Of a DNA stretch of 64,000 nucleotides, positions 11,920-22,825 are shown in pieces. The notes under the pieces are model-generated. The model was not told the origin of the DNA. It saw only the letters and a list, made by a program, of their open reading frames with translations, and did not search any database. This stretch comes from Diadema setosum (taxonomy: Eukaryota > Echinodermata > Echinoidea > Diadematoida > Diadematidae): positions 29,774,627 through 29,838,626 of the forward strand of contig CM067070.1 in NCBI GenBank assembly GCA_033980235.1. Reading direction: 5' to 3'. Numbering within the stretch: the stretch's first letter is position 1; every line of letters begins with the position of its first letter. The translations under genes and the position numbers were made by a program.

Positions 11920-12240
11920 CCAGGTCAAAATTGCATTCTAATGTTATACAGTACTCAGCTATGTTGCATTTATTTCAGGATTCTTGTCGTTTTCTTGTAA
12001 GGTCTTTCCTCAAATCTTCCATAATAAGAAGTGATTACTCGGCAGTCTTACCAACTCACTGTATGAGTCATGCTGCACACGAAGGGTGTCATGTACTACA
12101 TGCTGGCTCTCAGTGCCCTTCCTTGAAGACTTGCTGTCAGAAATGTTGCTGCTTGGAAGTTATTCCAGCCGTTAACTTCGATACAAGCCTTAAAGTGCTG
12201 CTTGTATTCGTTCCACGATGACCATCTATCTGTGTATCAG
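11920..12240 (-). pseudogene. Gypsy gag capsid remnant
   Basis: The minus strand reads SSWNEYKQHFKACIEVNGWNN followed by ATFLTASLQGRALRAS. This is the typical start of a Gypsy capsid (compare ADYESHFESCRTNNNW and YLSASLRGPALRLL in the other element here). After a frame change a further piece reads HDTLRVQHDSYSELV. No CCHC knuckle was found. It directly precedes the decayed integrase segment in coding order, so protease and reverse transcriptase appear deleted. Confidence 0.6.
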
Positions 12241-12389
12241 TAAACTGATCTGATATCTCTGCAGATATAACCCAATACAGGTTACCATTCCCTTTGAATT
12301 ACTCAGTACCACCTGAAGTACTACAACATATTCAGTGCATGCTCACGACTCACATAGGCCTACGAGCATGGTACACTCACGAACGAACT

Positions 12390-12532
12390 TGCGAGCAAGT
12401 CCAACTCACGAGCAGGTTATACTCACGAGCACACTATTAACTCATAACTCATGAGCAACACTAACTCATGAGCAACACTATTACTCACTCATGAGCAACA
12501 CTAACTCACTGACACGAGCATATGCTATGCTT
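12390..12532. repeat. Short tandem ACTCATGAGCAACACTA units
   Basis: Several imperfect copies of ACTCATGAGCAACACTA and ACTCACGAGCA lie between the primer site and gag of the minus-strand LTR element, in its leader region. Confidence 0.7.
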
Positions 12533-12828
12533 TACGTGTATTTGTCAGGTACATGCTTACGGGTCACACTTGCCTGTGAATTTTGTGTAGCATTCAGTGT
12601 CTGAGCTATTTCTGGGTGCATCAGTTCTGAGCATCTGCTTTTCACTATACCGTAGTGCAACTCATTGTTATACAGCCTGTATCACATCATGACATACATT
12701 GATTGAAGGCTTTCAATTACGTTTCAACTTCACTTCTGAGCAACTATTGCTTCATATCTGAGTTGAAATATACCCGCTCTTATTGCGAGGATAGACTCAT
12801 GAGTGAGAGCGACTCAAATGCCGGCCAG

Positions 12829-12846
12829 ATCCCACCGCTGCCACCA
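12829..12846 (-). promoter_or_regulatory. tRNA-Leu primer binding site
   Basis: On the minus strand, TGGTGGCAGCGGTGGGAT begins two bases inside the 5' LTR. It is complementary over 18 bases to the 3' end, including CCA, of a tRNA-Leu of the kind ending ATCCCACCGCTGCCA (the AAG-type isoacceptor in vertebrates, from memory). It fixes the element's orientation. Confidence 0.85.
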
Positions 12847-12848
12847 TT

Positions 12849-13514
12849 TGTAACAAATTTGCCTCTTTGTTATTACTGAGTATTTTCACCAACTCAATCG
12901 GGATACTCGCCAAAGTATATGGCTGGCAGGCACCTCAGCTCATCGCTCACTCATTCCTGGTCACCTCACAGTCACACCCTCGCTCATCAGAGCAACCACC
13001 AACAATGCACCCACTACATGCACTTATTATGTAGGCCAAGACATCACAAAATGAGTCAACAGCCAGGGTACATACCGTTCCGATGTATTTAATCACGGAG
13101 GATCAACTCCAATACAGCTGCAGTGTATGTCGATTCAAGTACCAGTACAGAGAGAAGTACAGTAAACAGTATTGCAGCCAAAACAGCACCGTGGCAGGAT
13201 CAGGGAGGTGAGACAACTCACCTCCCTGCACCTCCCTGGCAGGATTCAGTCTTCACCCCACTACAATCCCCGGACAAACTCATCAACAACTGCACACACT
13301 ACCGACTGACTGCTGACTGACTGCCAAGATAAGTGCACATCACTAAACTTTATAATGACCTGACACTGGGTCAGGCACACACACACTCATGACCCGTGTA
13401 CTTTAACACATGACCTATGCCTACAGTACAGTACACACTCCAGTGCACACTCCAGTGCACAACCCTGGACTGATCCATTACAGTGAGAGGGGTGCTCTAG
13501 GCAATTTTGTGACA
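12849..13514 (-). repeat. 5' LTR of minus-strand Gypsy element
   Basis: 666-bp partner of 7398-8063. It adjoins the primer binding site and so is the 5' LTR in coding sense. A TATAAAG box is present on the minus strand at 13348-13354. Confidence 0.95.
13348..13354 (-). promoter_or_regulatory. TATA box in the 5' LTR
   Basis: TATAAAG on the minus strand inside the LTR. A start some 25-30 bases further on (near 13320) is expected but not shown. Confidence 0.45.
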
Positions 13515-13518
13515 GTAC

Positions 13519-14819
13519 GAAAGATTTATTATTCAAATTCTAACGGTCAATTTAACTAAAAAATAAAGACCCTCTTGAGTTCAAAATTTACAGGAGGTTT
13601 CCGAAAAGTGTCTTTTCAATACGTAGGTGTTCTCACAAATTTTTCTAAAATTTTCATGAAAAAGGGACTGGCTGTCTTTAACACTTGAAATTTACATCGC
13701 TTCTATGTCATGATTTATTCTTCATGGTTATCACTCAACCGTGAAGTCAGTATGACGTCATTTCTAAAATAATCATCGACCACATCTCTTTAACGGAATA
13801 AAAAATTCCTGTGAAATTCAAGGGTCATAACAAGAAAGCAAATTGATCTGGACACTAGTAAAAACGCGAATAGGCACGTTTTAAAATTGTAGGCCTGAAA
13901 TGTTCCAATCATTTTTTTTTTCTTTTTTTTTTGCATCCGTTTCAGGCCATTACCAATCGACCGATTCGAGCGACTGGAAGTGCGCCCTCTACAGGCGCCA
14001 CCATCACTGGGGGCTTCTCTCTAGTTTACATAATGTGCTGTTTTTTCTTGTTGATTCATTAGCGAACAGTCCGATCGAAGTCTTTTTGTTGCTGAAGACA
14101 ATTACCACAGATAGTATATAGCACAAATATATTGTACTCTTTGAAAATGTCGTTATAGGAGTGACATCATTTTGCAAAAAGTATCTGAACTTCATGGAGT
14201 TTCAAACATGCCAACGCTCTGATATACTAAAGTAGCTGAAAATACATAATCAAGTGGAGCTGTTTCTTGAATAAAGTGCTTTCATGTACAATGTTTTTTG
14301 TAATATGAAACTCTTTGAATATGAATTGTACTGTGTCACATTGTTCCTTATTAGTTGTTTGAGGATGACAGATTGATGTAATCAAGTCATGACTGGTGAC
14401 AAAATTATGTGTCAGTTGATGATTGTCTTTATTGGCTGTGTACAGTTTTGACATGATGGTATGACAGTTGTGATGTCAGTAACATTATCAAGGGTAATGA
14501 CTAATGTCGATAGGAAAGACGGTAATGTGATTGATATGTTTATATGTTAACTACAACCAACCATGCATTACTCAACATCATCAGGACTGAGAAAATGTCA
14601 TTATTTACACATTGAAATTTGATTTTTTTTTCTTTAAAGTAGGAAGAACAAACATTGACAAGGGAATAGTTGTTTAAAAGTGTCAACTTACATTGAAAGC
14701 AAGAATCGACTTACATTTTCTGCTCTGTCCTCCTTTCCCCCACTCTTTACTTCTTTCAGTATTTTTTGATCAACTTTTCTCTTTATCCTTCTTTTTCTTT
14801 TAACATATGTATCCATCTC

Positions 14820-14820
<1 letters not shown>
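13519..14820. other. Intergenic, no gene seen
   Basis: AT-rich, with a thymine-rich run near 13910-13932. Nothing recognised. Confidence 0.6.

Positions 14821-14825
<5 letters not shown>

Positions 14826-14857
<32 letters not shown>
14826..14857. repeat. (CT)n microsatellite
   Basis: About 16 CT units in a pyrimidine-rich stretch, immediately before a hairpin element. Confidence 0.95.
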
Positions 14858-14860
<3 letters not shown>

Positions 14861-14861
14861 T

Positions 14862-14972
14862 GCTAGTCTGGCTTCCAGACCCTCTGCCCATACTATTTCG
14901 CTATTCATGATATTGACGAAAACTAGTATAGTTTAAGCTGATTTTGTCGCGCAGAGGGTCTGGAAGCATTCG
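14862..14972. repeat. Hairpin element, GGTCTGGAAGC family
   Basis: GGCTTCCAGACCCTCTGC (14870-14887) pairs with GCAGAGGGTCTGGAAGC (14951-14967) around a 63-bp loop. A related hairpin with the same outer motif lies at 19397-19517. Just downstream, ATTCCGCCCAA and TTGGGCGGAAT form a further small palindrome at 14988-15011. Confidence 0.65.
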
Positions 14973-15012
14973 TCTTCGAGCTAATGGATTCCGCCCAATT
15001 TTGGGCGGAATT

Positions 15013-16785
15013 CATAAATCTGTCAGCGCTCCCGTCCTCTGAAGCGCAAAATTCGAATTATCCTGCTCAGCGTGTTATCAGAGCCGTGTGGTGGGAGGAC
15101 TCTCCCTACTCCCTGTGTGTTGGCATTGCGGCGTGTGTGCACCAATGGTGTGGATGCTGTATACATACAGTAGTATGCAGGATGAGTGTGATGGTCTACA
15201 ACAGGGAGGTGCACCTCCCTGGTCTACAATCAGGGAGGCGTATATTCTACCTCTCTGATGACACGAACATTCTGATGATGGAAGAATCGGCAATCGTAGA
15301 CAGTGTGTACTCCGTAGTGATGTGTATTCCTAAAAGTTTTCGATGTTTTTGATTGTTACTCACGTTTTTTTCCTGTTTACTACTATAGATGCGCACAATG
15401 GTCAAATGAACTATGTTTCCAATAAGATTAAAGCAGACCATTTTGTGTCATAGTGTCTATCGACGAAATCAAAATCGCATATCCTTGTTACTTACGTTAT
15501 AAGCTCAATGAGGGCTAGGTGTCCAAGGAAGATTTTTTTTGTTTCTTTATTTTTTCTTTTAACTAGTGTATAGGACGTGCGATACAATCAGTAAAGTTCA
15601 CAATTGCGAACCACATTTCCCTTCCTCCCTTTACAAAGTATCTCAATCACAGTATTTCAATGCATAACCATCTGGGTCGTTTTCTCGTTTACACTATGTT
15701 GTCTAAAGGACTTCTTTTGTAGGCTCGACTTGGGGAAAACCAGCAACATCTTTTTTTTTTTTCGGCTTTTTTTAACCTTTTTTTTTTTTTTTTTTTTAGT
15801 AGGCCTTATGAGTATGAATGTAAGAACCCGGTCTAATTTGACTATGCTGAATCCTACAAATAAAGTAAAATTCACGGATCTTTGACCAATGATAAAATAC
15901 AACTGGGATATGGATGCATATTTTATGAGGAACTGGCAATTTCAGATACACATTTTTTTACTCTAATGTGTGATATTGAGTTCACTTCAATGATTTAATC
16001 TTAAAGGTGCTATAGACGTGGAATGCGATCATCAGCTCAATGTCAATGAACATTATCTGAGGTCCTAAATCTTTCCCACATTCATCAATGTGCGAATTGG
16101 TGCTCAAATATGCAAATAAACAGCATCAGCCGTGAGTGAAGTATTTTAATTTGTAGCTTTATTTTTTTGGGGGGGGGGAGGGGGGATGTTTTTTTTTTTT
16201 TCATAGAGAAACAAGCTAACAATTCATGTAGACATTATTGTTCTCCATAGTGGCTTAAGTAATATCAATGATAATTTTCGACGAATAATGAAAACTCTAA
16301 AGAGGTTTCCCAAATCAGATATCCGGATTTGTGAGTTTCAAAATCAGGCATCTTTGTGGATGAAAAGATCGAGGCCCTCTAAAAAAAGCAAACAAACAAC
16401 CCCCCCCCCCCCCCAAAAAAAAAAAAAAAAAATCTGCAAGTATTATAGACTTGATTGTGGCGACATTGATTGACGCACAACGCCTTCCGCTGTATTTGTT
16501 CGTATAACGTTAAACTCATACTTAAGAGTCAGAATGATGAGATACATTACAAAAACACACACAATTTCTCCATCTGAAAAGCATAATGCTTCTACATGCT
16601 CTGTAACATATGTTGATGACAAGCAAATCATTATATTATTGCATAATGCAGGCTAATATTCGGAGAAGAGCTATAAATATGATTCAATATGACCTGCACG
16701 GGAAAATATTACATTTTTTTTTTTATTCAAGCTAAAAGTATCTGAATTGGACATATTATATTATTTAATTTCTTGTTAATGCTTT
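15013..16785. other. Intergenic, homopolymer-rich
   Basis: No gene recognised. Contains thymine runs near 15751-15798, a guanine run near 16171, and a joined cytosine plus adenine run at 16400-16432. The lysine- or phenylalanine-rich frames here are artefacts of these runs. Confidence 0.6.
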
Positions 16786-16789
16786 CTAC

Positions 16790-17130
16790 GTAATTCTCAT
16801 TGTCATAATTCGTTACGTTCCGAACAAAGTTCGCTAATGCGAATGATTAAGTTCGTTATTCCGAAAGTTTGTCAGTTCTAAAATCTAATAAGTTTCGTGA
16901 AACAAAAATTTATGATTAATCCCAAAATGAATGCAGAGTCTTGATTCTTCAGAAGGTTTGTTGATCCGATGATATTGAATAATGTTCGTTATTCCGAAAA
17001 ACTTAAGTGGGTTCTTTATTCCAAACTTTCGTTTATCCCAAAATGAATGAAGGGTCTTTGTTCCGAAGGTGCGTCAATCTGGTGACGAAAGTATAGGGTT
17101 CGTAATTCCGAAAATAAAATGCGTTTTATT
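16790..17130. repeat. Degenerate repeats of GTTCGTTATTCCGAA
   Basis: The motif GTTCGTTATTCCGAA and close variants (GTTCTTTATTCCAAA, GTCTTTGTTCCGAAG, GTTCGTAATTCCGAA) occur at least five times in about 340 bp with irregular spacing. It looks like an old subterminal-repeat element. No ends could be defined. Confidence 0.6.
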
Positions 17131-17139
17131 TTTCAGCGA

Positions 17140-19390
17140 AATGCGGTGTTGTTATTGTTAAGATAGAATATTACGCAATGAAATTTAAGGGAAGAGCGCT
17201 GGAATACAATTAGAATTTTGCAATAATTGCATTATTGATAGAAACGAATATTATTTCTCCTCTTCCTCCGTATCCCACATTCACCATACACTCTAGCAAA
17301 CATCGTCATCGGGATGAACCATTCTTTGCCACATTCACCATTCAATTATCGGAATCAGGAATGCAACAACATTAATATTTACAAAAGGTCACACAAATGC
17401 TCGGTTTTCCCACCTCCCTGGTTATACCACCTACATATGGCCTACATGCTTACATCCTAAGGTCCAAGGAGCATATCAACTAAAGACATGCATGTGAAAT
17501 GGAGAAGTTTGTCGTCAAGGGATTAAAAAGCAAAAATTACAGGATGGAGACCAACATTAATAATTGGTTGTTGTGTGCCATAGTACCGAACTTATTTTTG
17601 TTCTCTGCTTATCAAAACTAAATTTTCATTTTGCATTGACTGAGGTAATAAAAGCAGTCAAATTGTCTTGCTTCTGTTAAACATTAATAGAAGTTACACA
17701 TATAGAAATGAAAAAAAAAAACAATTAATAGTCTTACGATGGGGTGATACTATTGTCTCTAAACATATCATTTGTCTTAAACTTGGCACCTATTTCTTTG
17801 TATAGAAAGATTATTATATTTAGCTAATATGGGCGGATCTCTGCGCATTCGGAAAAAAAAAACAATGAAAAAAAGTAGATGAGCATCTTTTGAAAACTTT
17901 GAATTGAGGCAAAATATTCCACAAAACTGATACTTTCCTATATACAAGTGATAAATCTGCAATAAGCTGAAAAAAAAAAATATGTGAGTTACATGGACAA
18001 ATCTATATGAAATGCTAGAGCTTGTCATATCTTAATTATGTGAATACAAAAACTGTAAGTCAGAGTCTATTATTGTTTGCAACGTTTGGCCGTTAATTTT
18101 GTTGCATGATGATCTTGGGAAATGAAGTCTTTCAGCTGAAAATATCCAAAACCAAGCTGCAATGATAAATCAGTATGATTACACTGTATGTCCACTTGAT
18201 ATATCCCAGTAATAAACCATGTTAATTGCGACTTAAACTAAATCATTATTCCTTCTTTCATATACCCATGGATGTTCATAGCAAAACAAGGCTTTTTAGG
18301 GGGGCATAAATTGCCCCGAAGCGCATCATGCTTCAAACAATGGCCTTCTGTTAAAGAAATGATTTTTTTTTTTATTATTTGTTTCATAACCACTTCAGAC
18401 AAGGTTTTTATTATCAAGTGACTTTATCAAAAATGAATTGGTAATGAATAGATGTAGCTCTTATCTTTAAAGTGAAGAGCGCGTTCTTTTAAGTGAATTT
18501 GACATGCGCTCGTCATCAAAACTGGTCCCCCAATCTATAGATGCTAATTGCTAAATGAATGGATGTTGGAGCATAGTAGTGGTAAGAAGTGACCTTCCAA
18601 ATACTACGGCTATCAAGCGAGCTATTTCAAGGGATAGACGATGGTGTATGAAGACATCTTATGTTGAGGGGCCACAATTACCCCATGCAGCTCACCTATA
18701 CATGCAAGTGTGCTGCATAAAAAGCTTCATTTTTCTTCTGTGGGTTCATACATATCCCGATGTTATTATCTTTCTAACTTATTATCATGTGTGAGATGAA
18801 GAGATAACAATATCATAGAATATCTTTAGGTTTGGTCAGTTGCCGCAATGTTTCCACGATACGAAGACAAGAACTGATCGGTAGAGCACGTTGCTAATCA
18901 TCTGTTTTTTTTTTTTTTTATTGCACTGCTAAGTTATAGAAAGAAAGGGTCTGAACTCAACGTATTCATCAGCAAACACGAACATAAAAAATACATGTAC
19001 ATAATTATACATTATCACATGGGCCGCCCACCCACAACTCATTTCCACATAATAAGTTTTTACAAAAATCGGCACAATACTCCGCTGCACTTTCTTTTTT
19101 CGGACTTCATTTTTCGCTCTTTGGATGCCATGATATGTCTTGGGCATGGTGTAGCTCCGTGCATAGTGTGGATAGTGAGTAGGCCCTATCAGAAACAGGA
19201 TTATCGCACCAGAGAACCTTTCCATGCAGTAAACAGTGCATGGAAATACTCTACGGACAGTGGATGCATGTAATGTATGGAGAGTGTCCTTGGGACCTCT
19301 GGGTGAGGATGCATGCAGGGGTCACTAACGTGACCTCTTACTTATTACGTAATGACAGAATGATTGCCCTCGCTCACTGGGGGTAAATTT
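17140..19390. other. Intergenic, no gene seen
   Basis: AT-rich DNA with scattered homopolymers. No supported exon, RNA gene or element. Confidence 0.6.
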
Positions 19391-19396
19391 AGGCTC

Positions 19397-19517
19397 CTCC
19401 CACTTGGAGCGAATGTGCCCAGACCCTTTGCCTTCGGCAAAGGCGGCGACTTCGTCGCGGGGCGGCGACTTCGTCGCCGCTGAGTCCAGTTGGCAAAGGG
19501 TCTGGAAACCAGACTAT
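19397..19517. repeat. GC-rich hairpin element related to 14862-14972
   Basis: CCAGACCCTTTGCC near 19409 pairs with GGCAAAGGGTCTGG at 19491-19504. Within it, GGCGACTTCGTCGC is repeated twice and forms internal hairpins. The right end GGTCTGGAAACCAGACTA matches the end of the 14.87-kb hairpin. Confidence 0.65.
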
Positions 19518-19524
19518 CTTTGTG

Positions 19525-20535
19525 CATGTATCTTTTTTTTTTCTACTCTGTCCTTTCCCCCAAATCATCTCTGTCTGCATATTTTCTGATTGACTCTTCT
19601 TTCCTTCTTCATCCCTCTCCTTTTCTCTATTGGTCTACCTACTCTTTCTTTCTTTGTCTGTCTGTTTTATTTCTATTTCTACTTCCTCTTTTTCTCCTTC
19701 AAAAACACCCGCAAACACAGAAACTATACATTGGCTGCACACAAATACATGTTAAGATGAACAGGGCGCGAACAGGGCAGAAATAGTACAGTGTCATCAC
19801 AATTTATTAAATTAACTTGACAGTCACTTGAAGTTCATTTTACATTGGACTGTTTGCCCCACAGTTTTGAAATAGGCCCTATGAAAATTCCAAATTCTGA
19901 AATAAACATTTCAGAAAAAAAAGAAAATACAGTTTTAGTGAATGATTATATTCATGGCATCTCAGTTAAACAGTGTATTTCTATCTTAAGGTCCACATTA
20001 ACATCAATTTGATTTGAATGAACTCATTGGCATACTGCCCGTGTTACGCTTATCACTGTTTTGTGAACTATGCAAAACTTCAATATACAATAACATTCTT
20101 ATTTCACATCCGGTTTTGATGCAAATTTCCACAGTTATGCTTGTTTGATTTTATTTTGTTCATTCAAATCAACTTGATGTAGAGGTGGAATTGGCCTTTA
20201 AGTTAAACTATAGATGTACACTTCAAATCTCTTTAAACTATTACTCGAGCAACCCCAAAATTTGACAGAGTCAGAATAAGGGTTGACCTTGCTATAATAG
20301 AGAACATAATAGTATGTAGAAGTGGAGGTGTTTAAGGAATTGGTTTGCGATTGATCCCATTTGGAAAATCTGATACATTTGCCCACATTTGCTATCTGAA
20401 AGTCTGGTGTGGTGCACAAATGAAACCTTCATAACATTTTAGCACCCAACTTGATATTCATCATTAATGTCCATGGAAATTTCTTCCTCATTTCCATCTC
20501 ACTTTGACTTTCGCTTGACACAGTTCCCTCACTTT
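19525..20535. other. Intergenic, no gene seen
   Basis: Pyrimidine-rich first 200 bp, then AT-rich DNA without a recognised feature. Confidence 0.6.
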
Positions 20536-20539
20536 AATA

Positions 20540-21215
20540 TCAGAAGGGGTAAGTTGTCAGTTGTAAGTTGCATAACCCAGCACAAACAATTAAAATGTCA
20601 TCAACATTTTGAGCCGTTCCTGGAATCACACTGCGCAAAATCTTGAAGCACTTCAGGAGTCGTATAGCCCTCTCTACATGGATTCGTACATTGGCCATTC
20701 TTCTCGTTGCCGTAACACTTTGTTCAGGTAGACGTCTGTCTTTACACCCTTTTGTAAACGCTGGAATTGAAAATTCTTCCCCAGGTGGCAGAATATCTTT
20801 GATGGTATACCCTCTGTCGGCAAGGACTTCATCTCCTGGCAATAAAAATGTTCACCAAATCCACTATTTTTGGAAATGAAAGTGTCACTTGCCCTTCCAC
20901 CGAAGAGTTTAGAAACACAGGCTACAAAGCCAATTGGGGCTATACAATACAGCGCCCTGTAGGTATTGTGGCTTTTGTAATTTGAATAAGTCTGTGCCCT
21001 TTTTTTTTTTTTTTTTTTTTTGGTCGATTAAGATGGTCTCTGTACAAATATTTCGGTACAGTCTATAATGCATGTAGCTTTTTGACGGCAAGAAGCAAAG
21101 TTTTGTGATCGAATTCTTGCCAAAGTGTCACGTGCTGGCCAGAAGATTAAGTTGGTTTTTACATACTTGGCAATTATTGTTAACCACGTAGAAAATACTG
21201 CGCATGACGTGGTTT
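20540..21215 (-). pseudogene. DDE_Tnp_4-type transposase remnant
   Basis: Minus-strand reading gives, in order, FSTWLTIIAKYVKTNLIFW, ATCIIDCTEIFVQRPS (first catalytic Asp), a stop and an adenine run, AQTYSNYKSHNTYRALYC, SKLFGGRASDTFISKNSGF, a frame change in a short thymine run, LLPGDEVLADRGYTIKD (second Asp), IPAFTKG, ANVRIHVERAIRLLKCFKIL (Glu) and AGLCNLQ. This is the DDE_Tnp_4 endonuclease core of PIF/Harbinger- and IS4EU-type elements, with all three catalytic residues still legible. Defects are the stop after RPS, the 22-base homopolymer near 21001-21022 that replaces a few codons, and the frame change near 20850. The N-terminal helix-turn-helix region was not found. No terminal repeats were located. 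Confidence 0.8.
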
Positions 21216-22290
21216 TCTAGATTAAGAATCTTGTGCCAAGGTCAGTATAGACATAAAGTCAAGTCGAAGTCTCTTAAAAACAAGCAAAATCTGATCACGC
21301 ACACCAATTTTGAAATTTGGTACAGACATGGGCGTAAATCCCGCGGGGGATGGGGGGGGGGATATATCCCCCCCCCCCCCTGAAATGGAGGAGGGGGGAT
21401 GGCCTGTACAATCACCCCCCCCCCCCCCCTGAAATTTGAGGGAACAAATGGAGGAAGCAGAAATGTGATTGTATCAATTTTGGCATATTGCATGACGTTC
21501 GTACGCCCGCCTCCCGACAGGTAACAGAGCTGAACAGTCTTGTAGGATAATGTATACATAATTTTCTCAAGCGGTCGCTCGCTTCGCTCGCTCGCAAAGA
21601 CAGTAATATCGACTTAAAAGGTATGGCCCAGACGTTGACAACGTCAAATAGCATGGGCCTACATGTAAACATGTAAATCCACAATTTCACCAAAAGTGTG
21701 CACCAGATCGCTTAATTTCAGGTCTGAAATTGCAAAAACTTCCTCGTCTGAGAGGGGGTATCCCCCCTCCCGCCCCCCCCCCCCCTCGGTCGCTCCGCTC
21801 CCTCGCACAGATATTCCAACTCCAAGTCCCTCTCCACCTACCATCATTAAAACAGAACGATGCCCCTGGGATGACTGTTTCATTGACGTAAATCAAGAAA
21901 ATAGAAAAATACAATACCTACAGGAAGATAAATACCTCTTGCGACTTGATTGGTAAGCTTTAGTACCCATCAAAGCTCTTATCAGTTACATTAGTGTTTC
22001 TTTCTTCCAAAGTACCCGTTATTACCCATTATTATTGTTATCACCTCTGAGTTACAATTCCGAATCCTTTTGCCAACTACGTAAATTTATTCTCACTGAC
22101 ATAGCACCACTCGCAAATTTCAAATAGCTACCACGAGTTGTGCTCGTTCCTTTTCCTTCTTTTTTTGTGTCATGTTATTCAAACAAAGCACTCAACAATT
22201 ATACTAAGTGTATGAGGCCGATGCAGCGGCTCACACAGTCAATTATTCATTTTGGTTGAATTGATTTTAAATATAAACAGTGCGCTCATT
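21216..22290. other. Intergenic with cytosine/guanine runs
   Basis: Two purine/pyrimidine clusters (about 21340-21440 and 21758-21786) and the motif CGCTCGCTTCGCTCGCTCGC near 21574-21594, which also recurs in the tandem array at 31-32.7 kb. No gene recognised. Confidence 0.55.
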
Positions 22291-22309
22291 ATACGTTTAT
22301 GGGATTGAA

Positions 22310-22805
22310 TGGCAATGATTGAACTCCGAAGTTTACTGCCCAACAGATTTGGTATATATATTGATTGGAAGTAAGCGTCTTCCTCTACATTTTCTTTCTT
22401 TCTCCTACATCTGCTCTAATATTCGGCAAATGGAAAATTGTTTTTCTCGTAATCTTAGACTACCATATCCAGCACGAGATGGCTTGCACTATGCTATATA
22501 CGACTGGAACTTAACCTCTGACTTCATAACACGTTTAAATCATGTGATTGAAAAGTAATGATCTAATTTACTGTTCAACAGATTTGGTCTGTTTACTGGT
22601 AGGAAGAATGTTTCTTAATTCCTCTATTTTTTCCCATTATGTCCCAATACTCGGCTATTGGAGAAAAAACATGTAAAATGTGATATGTTTTTTATCGCAA
22701 TCTGTGATTATAGTATATCCGACATGAAATAGTCTGTACTGTGTTATGACTGAAACTATTATAACCTTTTGTCTTTTTTCTTCACAATTCCATGAAAATG
22801 ATAAC
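22310..22805 (+). repeat. Two diverged 240-bp tandem repeats at the LINE 5' end
   Basis: The first unit starts near TTTACTGCCCAACAGATTTGG (about 22332) and the second near TTTACTGTTCAACAGATTTGG (about 22569). Further matching phrases follow at the same offsets (TACTCGGCTATTGG against TATTCGGCAAATGG, CATATCCAGCACGAGATGG against TATATCCGACATGAAATAG). Tandem promoter-like monomers in LINE 5' UTRs are known. That role here is inferred. Confidence 0.6.
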
Positions 22806-22825
22806 AAAATTATAATTTACACGTA

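Larger units (their letters stand above)
7398..13514 (-). mobile_element. Complete Ty3/Gypsy-type LTR element, broken interior
   Basis: A 6,117-bp element bounded by two 666-bp direct repeats that begin TGTAAC and end GTGACA. It is flanked by the 4-bp duplication GTAC (7394-7397 and 13515-13518). Its coding strand is minus: the tRNA-Leu primer site abuts the right LTR and pol reads leftward. The LTRs differ at one base seen by eye (7969 A versus the matching C in the right copy), which implies a very recent insertion. The interior has a gag remnant, a decayed integrase region, a second better integrase region and a 1.6-kb non-coding stretch. No protease or reverse transcriptase domain was recognised. 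It therefore looks like a non-autonomous derivative moved by proteins from a relative, unless the LTRs were recently gene-converted. Confidence 0.9.
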
